Assembly: GCA_009780795.1 (NCBI GenBank)
Contig: WQZJ01000052.1
Coordinates: 1-7,822 of the forward strand
From: Methanomassiliicoccaceae archaeon
GTDB taxonomy: Archaea > Thermoplasmatota > Thermoplasmata > Methanomassiliicoccales > Methanomethylophilaceae
DNA length: 7,822 nt
Reading direction: 5' to 3'
Shown here piece by piece: positions 1 through 5,697 of this stretch (position 1 is the stretch's first letter; every line of letters begins with the position of its first letter). Made by a program: the position numbers and the translations under genes. The notes under the pieces are model-generated. The model saw only the letters and a list, made by a program, of their open reading frames with translations, was not told the DNA's origin and made no database searches.

Positions 1-2
1 CA

Positions 3-212
3 TCGGGGTTTTATCGCGTGCTGAAGAATTTCAATTTCAACGCTGATATATACAGGAAACGGTCGCTCGTTGAAACCGTCAATTCAATGATCAAACGGAA
101 CATGTCCGATACCGTCTACGGACACAGCGATCAAACAAGGTGCGTCGAGATCGTTTGCAGGTGTGTCGCTCACAACATCATGAGGATAATGGATCTGAAT
201 GTGGAGGTATGA
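3..212 (+). CDS. DDE-type transposase, C-terminal end (partial at window edge)
   Basis: This frame is open from the left edge of the window to TGA at 210-212, so only about 69 C-terminal residues are visible and the true start lies outside. The visible part has the usual end of IS4/IS5-like DDE transposases: a Tyr-x-x-Arg-Ser-Leu-Val-Glu-Thr-Val stretch, whose Glu would be the third acidic residue of the DDE triad, then a basic Ile-Lys-Arg, and near the end a Cys-Val-Ala-His-Asn-Ile segment like the family's final C-x-x-x-N-I helix. The GTG at 18 is an internal Val codon rather than a convincing start. Whether the whole element is intact cannot be judged from here. No terminal inverted repeat can be recognised because its partner end is not in the window. 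The family-level call is by motif recognition; the exact IS family is uncertain. Confidence 0.7.
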   Translation, partial: SGFYRVLKNFNFNADIYRKRSLVETVNSMIKRNMSDTVYGHSDQTRCVEIVCRCVAHNIMRIMDLNVEV

Positions 213-238
213 TTTCCTGATAGCCCCGGAAAAGATAA

Positions 239-246
239 AGTATATA
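239..246 (+). promoter_or_regulatory. Weak TATA-like box upstream of the dinD remnant
   Basis: The only TATA-like run between the transposase end and the dinD remnant is AGTATATA in an AT-rich context. It would put a transcript start near 265-270, leaving a leader of roughly 90 nt before the dinD start. No other promoter evidence is visible, so this is a tentative assignment. Confidence 0.25.
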
Positions 247-348
247 GGTTTAGAAAGGATAGGGGGAACAAAGCCAGCAACAAATACGTCTTTTACAAAA
301 AAGTTGCCGAAGAATGGAAGAAGTGTCGCAACGTGGCGCACAAAAAAT

Positions 349-354
349 GGAGGG
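349..354 (+). promoter_or_regulatory. Shine-Dalgarno site of the dinD remnant
   Basis: GGAGGG lies 7 nt before the ATG at 362 and only 4 nt before the adjacent ATG at 359. The spacing favours 362 as the original start codon. Confidence 0.6.
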
Positions 355-361
355 CAACATG

Positions 362-1215
362 ATGGAGCTTGAAAAATGGCAGACAAAAAAGTTCGAGGAG
401 ATAAAGCATCTCGACGAACATGGATATGAATATTGGATTGCAAGAGAACTCTAAGTCGTTCTAGATTATGCTAAGTGGCAACGTTTCAACGAGGTATTGG
501 AAAGAGCTAAAATCTCTTGTGAATTGAATGAACAGGAACCAAATCATCATTTTACCGGCGTCGGTAAATTGATAAATACAGCCAAAGGAGCCAAAAGAGA
601 GATAGAAGACTACCATCTGACGCGGTTCGCCTGTTATCTCGTAGTTATGAACGGCGATCCGCGAAAAGAACCTGTTGCACATGGGCAGATGTATTTCGCT
701 GTGAAGACACGACAACAGGAGATACAAGAGCTTTTCGAAAGACTCGACGAAGATGGTAAACGACTATTCCTACGCGGCGACATAAGCAGAAAAATATGCT
801 TTTATACGAAGCGGCAAAAATGGCTGGCATTCAGACAACATACGAATATGCTATGTCTACAGACAAAGGTTACATGGGACTATACGGCGGACTTAAGGCG
901 AAAGATATCGCAGAAAGAAAACGATCGGAGAAAGATCAAGAGATCCTCGACCACATGGGGAGCGAGGAACTCGGCGCAAATCTATTCCGTATAACACAGA
1001 CAGATGGGCGGCTGAGAAAGGAGAACATTTCTGATAAACATGTTGCTGGTGAAGTTCACTACAAAGTTGGAAAGGAAGTCCGTTCCGCAATTGACAGAAT
1101 AGGCGGTACAATGCCCGAAGATTTACCCACTCCGGAAACGTCCGTTCAAGAATTGGAAAGAAAAAGGAAGAAAGAGATAAAGACTCAAGATAAGAGGAAC
1201 GATGACGGTGTGTGA
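362..1215 (+). pseudogene. dinD: Broken dinD (DNA-damage-inducible protein D family)
   Basis: Three pieces of one DinD-like protein lie in order. The first, from ATG 362, has the Phe-Glu-Glu-Ile-Lys-His opening and an Ala-Arg-Glu-Leu stretch typical of the Bro-N-like N-terminus, and stops at TAA 452-454. The same frame resumes at 455 with Val-Leu-Asp-Tyr, an Arg-Ala-Lys motif, Arg-Phe-Ala-Cys-Tyr-Leu, Asn-Gly-Asp-Pro-Arg-Lys and Gln-x-Tyr-Phe-Ala-Val-x-Thr-Arg. At the A-run 790-794 the reading shifts by one base; the frame through ATG 796 then carries Gly-Leu-Tyr-Gly-Gly-Leu, Ile-Leu-Asp-His-Met-Gly-Ser, Ala-Asn-Leu-Phe-Arg and Gly-Gly-Thr-Met-Pro-Glu-Asp-Leu-Pro-Thr-Pro to TGA 1213-1215. Repaired, it would be about 284 codons, a full-length family member. 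E. coli DinD is an SOS-induced protein reported to act on RecA filaments. Two independent lesions make a functional product unlikely. The gene is AT-richer than those from 1264 onward, which suggests transfer. Confidence 0.85.
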
Positions 1216-1263
1216 TACTGCTCTGACGGCATCCTTATCCGCCATGAGTGTCATATGGATACT

Positions 1264-1785
1264 ATGAAGGTCACGATATTCAACGGGGGACCGAGGAAGA
1301 ACGGAAGGACGGCGGCCGTGACGTCATCCTTGAAAGAAATAACAGGACCTGGGACGGATGAGCATTTCCTGTATCACATGGGGATAAAGGGATGTATCAC
1401 ATGCGGCTCCAAATCCGGTCTGGAGGCCGCCAGGGAGATGGTCAGGGAATTCGTCGCATGCGACGCGGCGGTGCTTGCGAGCCCGATATACATGTGGCAT
1501 ATGTCCGATTCGCTGAAGTCGTTCATCGAGGTGCTGATGGCCGTCTGCAAGGATGATGACGAGGCCGCGGAGAAGGTCAAGGGAAAAAGACTTGCCGCAG
1601 TGTTCACAACGGACGTGGACGAGAATGTCGCCGCCGATGCGGTCGACGCACTGGGGATGCTGTCCGGGCACCTGAAGATGAACTATCTGGGCGCGTTCGT
1701 CCTTCCCTTCGCCGATCTGGAGAAGATAGCCGGCACTGATTGTCAGAACGATATACATGAGTTCGCCAGGAAGATAATCGGGTGA
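1264..1785 (+). CDS. Flavodoxin-fold NAD(P)H:FMN reductase-like protein, degenerate Isf paralog
   Basis: A 173-residue protein of the NADPH-dependent FMN reductase / iron-sulfur flavoprotein (Isf) superfamily, expected to be a cytoplasmic FMN electron carrier. Visible features are an N-terminal beta strand, then a phosphate-binding loop (residues 8-16, Gly-Gly-Pro-Arg-Lys-Asn-Gly-Arg-Thr; the usual Ser is Gly here) and a Ser-Pro-Ile-Tyr-Met-Trp-His segment near residue 73 that normally contacts the flavin ring. The start at 1264 is chosen because residues from there align with the start of the next gene; ATG 1255 is also in frame. Only Cys44 and Cys47 of the family's cysteine motif remain. 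The next gene has five cysteines there, and this copy is about seven residues shorter at that point, so a normal 4Fe-4S cluster looks impossible. It may use FMN only, or another redox site. The reading frame is intact, so it is probably expressed. Confidence 0.8.
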   Translation: MKVTIFNGGPRKNGRTAAVTSSLKEITGPGTDEHFLYHMGIKGCITCGSKSGLEAAREMVREFVACDAAVLASPIYMWHMSDSLKSFIEVLMAVCKDDDEAAEKVKGKRLAAVFTTDVDENVAADAVDALGMLSGHLKMNYLGAFVLPFADLEKIAGTDCQNDIHEFARKIIG

Positions 1786-1786
1786 T
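1781..1786 (+). promoter_or_regulatory. Shine-Dalgarno site overlapping the upstream stop codon
   Basis: GGTGAT matches the archaeal 16S 3'-end complement and includes the TGA (1783-1785) that ends the first flavoprotein gene. It sits 3 nt before the TTG at 1790. This supports the TTG as the real start and suggests translational coupling of the pair. Confidence 0.65.
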
Positions 1787-1789
1787 ATC

Positions 1790-2335
1790 TTGAAGGTCAC
1801 AATATTCAACGGAAGTCCGAGGAAGAACGGTAACACGGTAACGATGACCGCATCGTTACTGGAAAAGATAAGGGCCGGAGGTGCGGATGCGGAGGAGGTG
1901 TTCCTGTATCCGATGAACATCAGGGGATGCATGAACTGCGGTGCCTGCAGAGGTTCCGGCGAATGTGCGTTAAAGGATGACTGTATCACTGCGCTTAAAA
2001 AGTTCGAGGACAGTGATCTGGTGATATTCGCCAGCCCCATATACATGTGGCATCTGACCGCCTCGCTGAACGCATTCATTGAACGTTTGCACTCACTCTG
2101 TGATCACGAGGCCGGCATCAACAGGATGGAAGGGAAGAGGATCGCAATGGCGATGACCATGGGCGACGATGAGTACGTCGCCGCTGATGTTGTGAATGCG
2201 TTGCTGATGTTCTGCGGCTACTTCAAAATAGAATATGCGGGCGCGTTCGCGGTACCGTTCGCTGACAAGGAGCAGATAATGCGCCCCCTGTATCAGGAGA
2301 AGATGCGGGACTTCGTTGACAAGATAATAAAATAA
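1790..2335 (+). CDS. Iron-sulfur flavoprotein (Isf-like), flavodoxin fold
   Basis: A 181-residue protein, full length for the Isf / NADPH-dependent FMN reductase family. It has the FMN phosphate loop at residues 8-16 (Gly-Ser-Pro-Arg-Lys-Asn-Gly-Asn-Thr) and a flavin-contact segment Ser-Pro-Ile-Tyr-Met-Trp-His at 82-88. Cysteines 47, 50, 53, 59 and 65 form a CX2CX2CX5CX5C array like the compact cysteine motif that binds the 4Fe-4S cluster in methanogen Isf. Such proteins are cytoplasmic homo-oligomers moving electrons between ferredoxin-type donors and FMN, and have been linked to O2 or peroxide reduction; the partner here is unknown. The start is TTG, set by the GGTGAT site and by alignment with the upstream paralog. 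It lies 4 nt after that gene and is surely co-transcribed with it. It ends at TAA 2333-2335, just before the convergent ABC operon. Confidence 0.85.
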   Translation: MKVTIFNGSPRKNGNTVTMTASLLEKIRAGGADAEEVFLYPMNIRGCMNCGACRGSGECALKDDCITALKKFEDSDLVIFASPIYMWHLTASLNAFIERLHSLCDHEAGINRMEGKRIAMAMTMGDDEYVAADVVNALLMFCGYFKIEYAGAFAVPFADKEQIMRPLYQEKMRDFVDKIIK

Positions 2336-2338
2336 AGG

Positions 2339-2356
2339 GGAGGGGGTGACCCCTCC
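2339..2356 (-). terminator. Hairpin between convergent units, probable terminator of the ABC operon
   Basis: A perfect 7-bp G/C-rich stem (GGAGGGG / CCCCTCC) with a GTGA loop occupies most of the gap between the two convergent stops. Read on the minus strand it begins 2 nt after the ATPase stop and is followed by a T-rich run (CTTTATTTTATTAT), as in intrinsic terminators. Read on the plus strand no T-run follows, so its role for the flavoprotein pair is less clear. Confidence 0.6.
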
Positions 2357-2358
2357 GT

Positions 2359-3507
2359 TCACATCCTGAGATCCGGCCAGTCGTTGTCGTATCTCCTTTC
2401 GGACCTCTTCTTCGGTGCAGCCCACTTCTCTCCGTTCTCGCCGTACCAGACCATCTCATGTCCGGGAGGTGTTCCGTCGATCTCAGGCTCCGACAGGATG
2501 TGTCGTACCTTAGCATCATCGCGCTCGCTTCCGTCCGCGAATGTGACCATATGCTGCACATCCGCATCCTTGCGTTCGCCGTTAGATAATACGACCTCGT
2601 GCTTCACACCGTCATCGGATGCCGCAGGTGTTCTCGCCGTGGCCGTCGGAACGACCGCCGGAACGACCCTCACACTGTTGTCAGGCTTTATGATGACGTA
2701 CGGTTCCTTCGTATCCGATACCGGCTCCGGCAGCCTCTCCTGCGTACCGGCGTCCATGACGTTCTCCTTCTCCAGTTCGGAGAGTATGCGCTTCCTAAGC
2801 GCGGTGAACTCCGGTGACGAACGGTCCCTGGGCCTGGGCCATGGGATCTCGATGATCTCCTTGATCACCGCGGGGCGCTTGGTCAGTATCACTATGCGAT
2901 CGGAGAGGAACACAGCCTCGTCCACCGAGTGCGTCACGAACACGATCGTCTGGTCGGTCTTCTCGAGTATCCTGATGAGGCCGGCCTGCATGATGTTCCT
3001 CGTCTGTGCGTCCAGTGCTCCGAACGGCTCGTCCATCAGAACGACCTTCGGGTTGTTCACCATCGCCCTCGCTATTCCGACACGCTGCTTCATTCCTCCT
3101 GAAAGTTCGTGCACACGCGCATCGGCGAACTCAGAGAGGCCAACTATCTCAAGGTACTTGTCCACACGCTGTTTCCTTTCAGCGGGGGACAGTTTGCTCA
3201 CCTCCAGGCCGAACTCCACGTTCTTCCTGACGGAACGCCACGGGAACAGCGCAAAGTCCTGGAATACCATACCGCGATCGGACCCTGGCTCCTTTACTTT
3301 GACAGTGTCCACGAGCACCTCTCCCGAGGTGGGTTCCGTGAGCCCTGCTATCATTCTGAGCACGGTGGTCTTACCGCATCCGGACGGACCGAGTATGGAT
3401 ACAAGCTCCTCCTTGTCAATGGCCAATGACATGTTATCAATGGCGACCGTCTCCTTGTCGTCCTTCTTGAAGACCTTCCTTATGTTGTTCAGTTCGATGT
3501 AGCTCAT
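2359..3507 (-). CDS. ABC transporter ATP-binding protein (SsuB/TauB/NMT1-type) with repeat-bearing C-terminal extension
   Basis: A cytoplasmic ATPase that drives the importer encoded by the two preceding genes. All nucleotide-binding motifs are present: Walker A at residues 40-47 (Gly-Pro-Ser-Gly-Cys-Gly-Lys-Thr), Q-loop Gln83, signature Leu-Ser-Gly-Gly-Met at 135-139, Walker B ending Asp159-Glu160, D-loop Ala-Leu-Asp, and switch His193. The Phe-Pro-Trp-Arg after the Q-loop and the Ile-Pro-Trp-Pro-Arg-Pro-Arg segment near 221-227 are typical of the nitrate/sulfonate/taurine subfamily. Such ATPases usually stop near 250-265 residues. This one continues to 382 with a polar tail that includes repeats of about 17 residues between 301 and 342 (pattern Val-x-His-x-Val...Gly...Asp-Ala). 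The start ATG overlaps the permease stop as ATGA and has a GGATGGGGATGGA ribosome site. The core function is secure; the tail's function and the substrate are not. Confidence 0.93.
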   Translation of the reverse strand: MSYIELNNIRKVFKKDDKETVAIDNMSLAIDKEELVSILGPSGCGKTTVLRMIAGLTEPTSGEVLVDTVKVKEPGSDRGMVFQDFALFPWRSVRKNVEFGLEVSKLSPAERKQRVDKYLEIVGLSEFADARVHELSGGMKQRVGIARAMVNNPKVVLMDEPFGALDAQTRNIMQAGLIRILEKTDQTIVFVTHSVDEAVFLSDRIVILTKRPAVIKEIIEIPWPRPRDRSSPEFTALRKRILSELEKENVMDAGTQERLPEPVSDTKEPYVIIKPDNSVRVVPAVVPTATARTPAASDDGVKHEVVLSNGERKDADVQHMVTFADGSERDDAKVRHILSEPEIDGTPPGHEMVWYGENGEKWAAPKKRSERRYDNDWPDLRM

Positions 3508-4307
3508 TCCATCCCCATCCTTTTCGCTATTGTCTTATGTGCACGTTCCGCGAGCCCGATGGTGATCAACCCTAATATCGAGATCAGTATGATCCCGACG
3601 AACACGAACGGCCAGCTTCCGTTGAATGCGTGAACGTTAATGAAGTATCCGAGACCTCCGCCGTACGGCGCGACCATCTCTGCGGCTATTATGCACATCC
3701 ATCCTATTCCGAGTCCGATCTTTATGCCGCTCATTATGTACGGCACGGTGCACGGTAACATCACCTTATAGAACGTCTGGAGCTTGTTCGCGCCCAACGT
3801 TCGACCGGCGTCTATCAGTGTCGGGTCTATCTTCTTGACACCGAACACGGTGTTCGTCAGCAGCGGGAACACGATACCTATGAACACCACAAGTATCGGA
3901 CCCCACGTGCGGTCTATCGCGAACACGAGCACCGGGGCCCATGCTATCGGCGCTATGGGTCTCAGGACCTCTATGATCGGTCTCGAGAAATCGTCGAGCA
4001 TCTTGGAACATCCTATCAGAAGTCCGAGCGGCACCGCGACGGCGAACGCTATCGCGAAGCCCAGGGCGAACCTCTCAAGGCTGGCTATCACATGCTGTCC
4101 CATCGTGTAACCTGAGACGGTGTCACCGTTGACCATCAGGTTCACAAAGGCATTCCAGACGGCCGGAGGCTCAGGTATCGCGGACGTCTCGACGTATATC
4201 GAGATTATCCACCACACCATGATCAGCGCGGCCAGGGATACGGCCGATATCAGCAATATCCTCAGGAACCTTTGCAGTTTACTTTCATTATCGTATTTTA
4301 ACCGCAT
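3504..4307 (-). CDS. ABC transporter permease (SsuC/TauC family)
   Basis: A 267-residue inner-membrane protein that should dimerise to form the import channel. Six hydrophobic segments are visible, roughly at residues 15-37, 77-100, 117-131, 136-157, 191-212 and 232-252, as expected for the binding-protein-dependent permease domain. The cytoplasmic EAA loop that docks onto the ATPase is clear at about 165-185: Asp-Ala-Gly-Arg-Thr-Leu-Gly-Ala, then Leu-Pro at 184-185. The early Ile-Pro-Glu-Pro-Pro-Ala-Val-Trp stretch is also usual for SsuC/TauC proteins. The gene starts 4 nt after the binding-protein stop, with GTGAT across that stop as the probable ribosome site, and its own stop overlaps the ATPase start. 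Length and motifs are normal for the family. The transported solute cannot be inferred from the permease; sulfonates, nitrate-like anions, thiamine precursors and riboflavin are all known for relatives. Confidence 0.93.
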   Translation of the reverse strand: MRLKYDNESKLQRFLRILLISAVSLAALIMVWWIISIYVETSAIPEPPAVWNAFVNLMVNGDTVSGYTMGQHVIASLERFALGFAIAFAVAVPLGLLIGCSKMLDDFSRPIIEVLRPIAPIAWAPVLVFAIDRTWGPILVVFIGIVFPLLTNTVFGVKKIDPTLIDAGRTLGANKLQTFYKVMLPCTVPYIMSGIKIGLGIGWMCIIAAEMVAPYGGGLGYFINVHAFNGSWPFVFVGIILISILGLITIGLAERAHKTIAKRMGME

Positions 4308-4311
4308 ATTA

Positions 4312-5478
4312 TCACAATCCGTTCACAGACCTTATGACGGTCGGTGGCAATCCCAGGACGCCTATGTCTATCGCGTCCAGGGCGAAGAGGTTCATCACTG
4401 CGCCGCCAGCGTTCACGGGGTCCTCCATAGCTATGGGCACCCCGTACATCCCGAAGAAGCTCAGACTGCCCGCATATGCTATGCCGGGCACCATCGCCAG
4501 TCTGACGGCTATCTGGTGCAGGTCATTCGCCAGTACTCCAAGCCTGACGGCCTTGTCGGACATGGCGCTGTACTTGTACTGATCCACGAGCTTGTCGTGG
4601 TCAGAGACAATGCTATCCATCATTTCATAGTTGACCAGCATGTTCGCGTACGCGGAAGTATCAGGTATATGGTAGATTATGGACCCGCTGTTCTCGAATC
4701 GAGTGATCAGCGAGGCCACGTATTCCCTAAGGCCGTCCAGCTCGTAACCGAAGTTGATATTCTCAAGAGCATTCTCTATCATCTGTCTCCTGTCGTCGGG
4801 CACCGGTCCGGTACCGCCGAAGGATATCTCCCATGACTGCTGTACGAGCATCTCATGGTTCGGTGAGCTCTTGTCCTTGGCCTCGTTCACCCATTCCACG
4901 GATTCCATGTACGCAAGCAGGAATCTTATCACCAGGTCCGGGTGCGAATCGATGAAGGAGTTCTTGGCAACGATCATACAACACGCATGACCGTCCTCGA
5001 TGTCCTTCGACGTTGCGACGTTGTATGCGACTATGCCGCTGTCGTTGCCGGGTGCGAACGTTCTCAAAATGGTGGAGAACGCCGGCTCCCATGCTATGCC
5101 GCCGTCAACGTACCCTCTGGCGAACTGATCGCTCTGCTGACCGGGAGTGACGATCGTCCAATATATCGTGTTCCTGTTCTTGGCAGGTCCGTCCAGAGCG
5201 AAATAGAATCCCAGATTGAATGCGAGCGTCTTGAGCATCTCATGTTGTATGGAGCCGGGGCCCGGTGTCATGAACACCTTCCCTCCCCATCCCTCCGGGT
5301 CGTTTATGTCCAGGTCCTCGTTGCAGAATATGCCGGATCCGTTGTAGTTCACTTTGGCCAGGACACTGACCACCGGGTCGCCCACCTCATTCGTTTCCGA
5401 CGTCAGTATGAACGCAGCGCCCGCTGAGAAGAACAAAAGGAAACCGACCGCTATGACAGCTGTTGTGTTTACACCCAT
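4312..5478 (-). CDS. Membrane-anchored ABC substrate-binding protein (NMT1/SsuA-like), apparently circularly permuted
   Basis: A 388-residue solute receptor for the importer, with a signal-anchor helix at about residues 6-26 and the rest outside the cell. Residues 34-287 resemble the middle and end of NMT1/SsuA-like proteins: a Gly-Ser-Gly-Ile strand near 47-50, Thr-Pro-Gly-Pro-Gly-Ser-Ile-Gln at 71-78, Ile-Ala-Trp-Glu-Pro at 128-132, and His-Ala-Cys-Cys near 164-167. After a polar linker (288-308), residues 309-388 match what normally starts the mature protein: Arg-Leu-Gly-Val-Leu-Ala-Asn-Asp-Leu-His-Gln at 312-322, Asn-Ala-Gly-Gly-Ala-Val-Met near 356-362, and Ile-Asp-Ile-Gly-Val-Leu-Gly-Leu-Pro-Pro at 370-379. 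The order of the two parts is therefore reversed, and the C-terminal Val-Asn-Gly would join smoothly onto residue 34. The frame is open throughout. It is first in the operon, with a TATA box about 30 bp upstream. The ligand is unknown. Confidence 0.9.
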   Translation of the reverse strand: MGVNTTAVIAVGFLLFFSAGAAFILTSETNEVGDPVVSVLAKVNYNGSGIFCNEDLDINDPEGWGGKVFMTPGPGSIQHEMLKTLAFNLGFYFALDGPAKNRNTIYWTIVTPGQQSDQFARGYVDGGIAWEPAFSTILRTFAPGNDSGIVAYNVATSKDIEDGHACCMIVAKNSFIDSHPDLVIRFLLAYMESVEWVNEAKDKSSPNHEMLVQQSWEISFGGTGPVPDDRRQMIENALENINFGYELDGLREYVASLITRFENSGSIIYHIPDTSAYANMLVNYEMMDSIVSDHDKLVDQYKYSAMSDKAVRLGVLANDLHQIAVRLAMVPGIAYAGSLSFFGMYGVPIAMEDPVNAGGAVMNLFALDAIDIGVLGLPPTVIRSVNGL

Positions 5479-5506
5479 GTTATCGCTGTTTGACCTTTCT
5501 CATATG

Positions 5507-5513
5507 ATATAAA
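5507..5513 (-). promoter_or_regulatory. TATA box of the ABC operon
   Basis: On the minus strand this reads TTTATAT, close to the archaeal consensus. A transcript start about 25 bp downstream would fall near 5483-5488, giving a very short leader before ATG 5478. That suits the lack of a strong Shine-Dalgarno site next to the start. Confidence 0.65.
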
Positions 5514-5517
5514 CCTT

Positions 5518-5530
5518 AGGATTTTATCCT
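5518..5530. promoter_or_regulatory. Dyad abutting the ABC operon TATA box, possible operator
   Basis: A perfect inverted repeat AGGAT-TTT-ATCCT lies 4 bp upstream of the TATA box, where TFB would contact DNA. The left half of a wider pair, TTATCCTT (5524-5531), overlaps it, and its perfect complement AAGGATAA stands at 5553-5560. A dimeric regulator bound here would be expected to block the promoter. The assignment is inferred from symmetry and position only. Confidence 0.4.
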
Positions 5531-5552
5531 TCGTTGATACACATTATACTTT

Positions 5553-5560
5553 AAGGATAA
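5553..5560. repeat. Second AAGGATAA half-site
   Basis: This is a perfect inverted copy of TTATCCTT at 5524-5531, 21 bp away. It could be an auxiliary binding site for the regulator proposed at the TATA-proximal dyad. The region is AT-rich, so chance cannot be excluded. Confidence 0.35.
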
Positions 5561-5674
5561 TTTTTCCCCCTCTGTCCTCATAGGGGAATATTCTTTGTAT
5601 ATCGGCTCTTACAGCGGTCGGTTTTTCGATGTTTTCGATAAAAAATGAAGAAATGATGAAAAAGTGGTTTATGG

Positions 5675-5697
5675 AAGGGTCAGAGGCCCTGACCCTT
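5675..5697 (-). terminator. nrdD terminator hairpin overlapping the stop codon
   Basis: A perfect 9-bp inverted repeat (AAGGGTCAG / CTGACCCTT, 5-nt gap) spans the last nrdD codons and its TGA stop. On the minus strand it is followed by T-rich sequence with runs of five Ts (5659-5663) and six Ts (5640-5645), as expected for transcript termination. Confidence 0.6.

Noticed and set aside
312..342. Possible small hairpin in the spacer before dinD (GTG-T-CGC pairing with GCG-CAC)
   Set aside because: Six pairs with a bulge and no T-run or conserved riboswitch features; too weak to call.
213..362. A reading frame of 49 codons that continues directly after the transposase TGA, rich in Lys and aromatic residues
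   Set aside because: It has no ATG, GTG or TTG in a usable place, would need TGA readthrough, and matches nothing I recognise. AT-rich DNA often stays open for this length.
2384..3502. Long open frame on the plus strand opposite the ABC ATPase (372 codons)
   Set aside because: It is a Ser/Thr-rich antisense shadow of a gene with full Walker A, signature and Walker B motifs, and has no family features of its own.
5621..5639. Two nearly identical GTTTTCGAT units side by side (first with one extra T)
   Set aside because: They lie downstream of nrdD and well upstream of the ABC promoter in AT-rich sequence. Two short copies give no support for a specific function.
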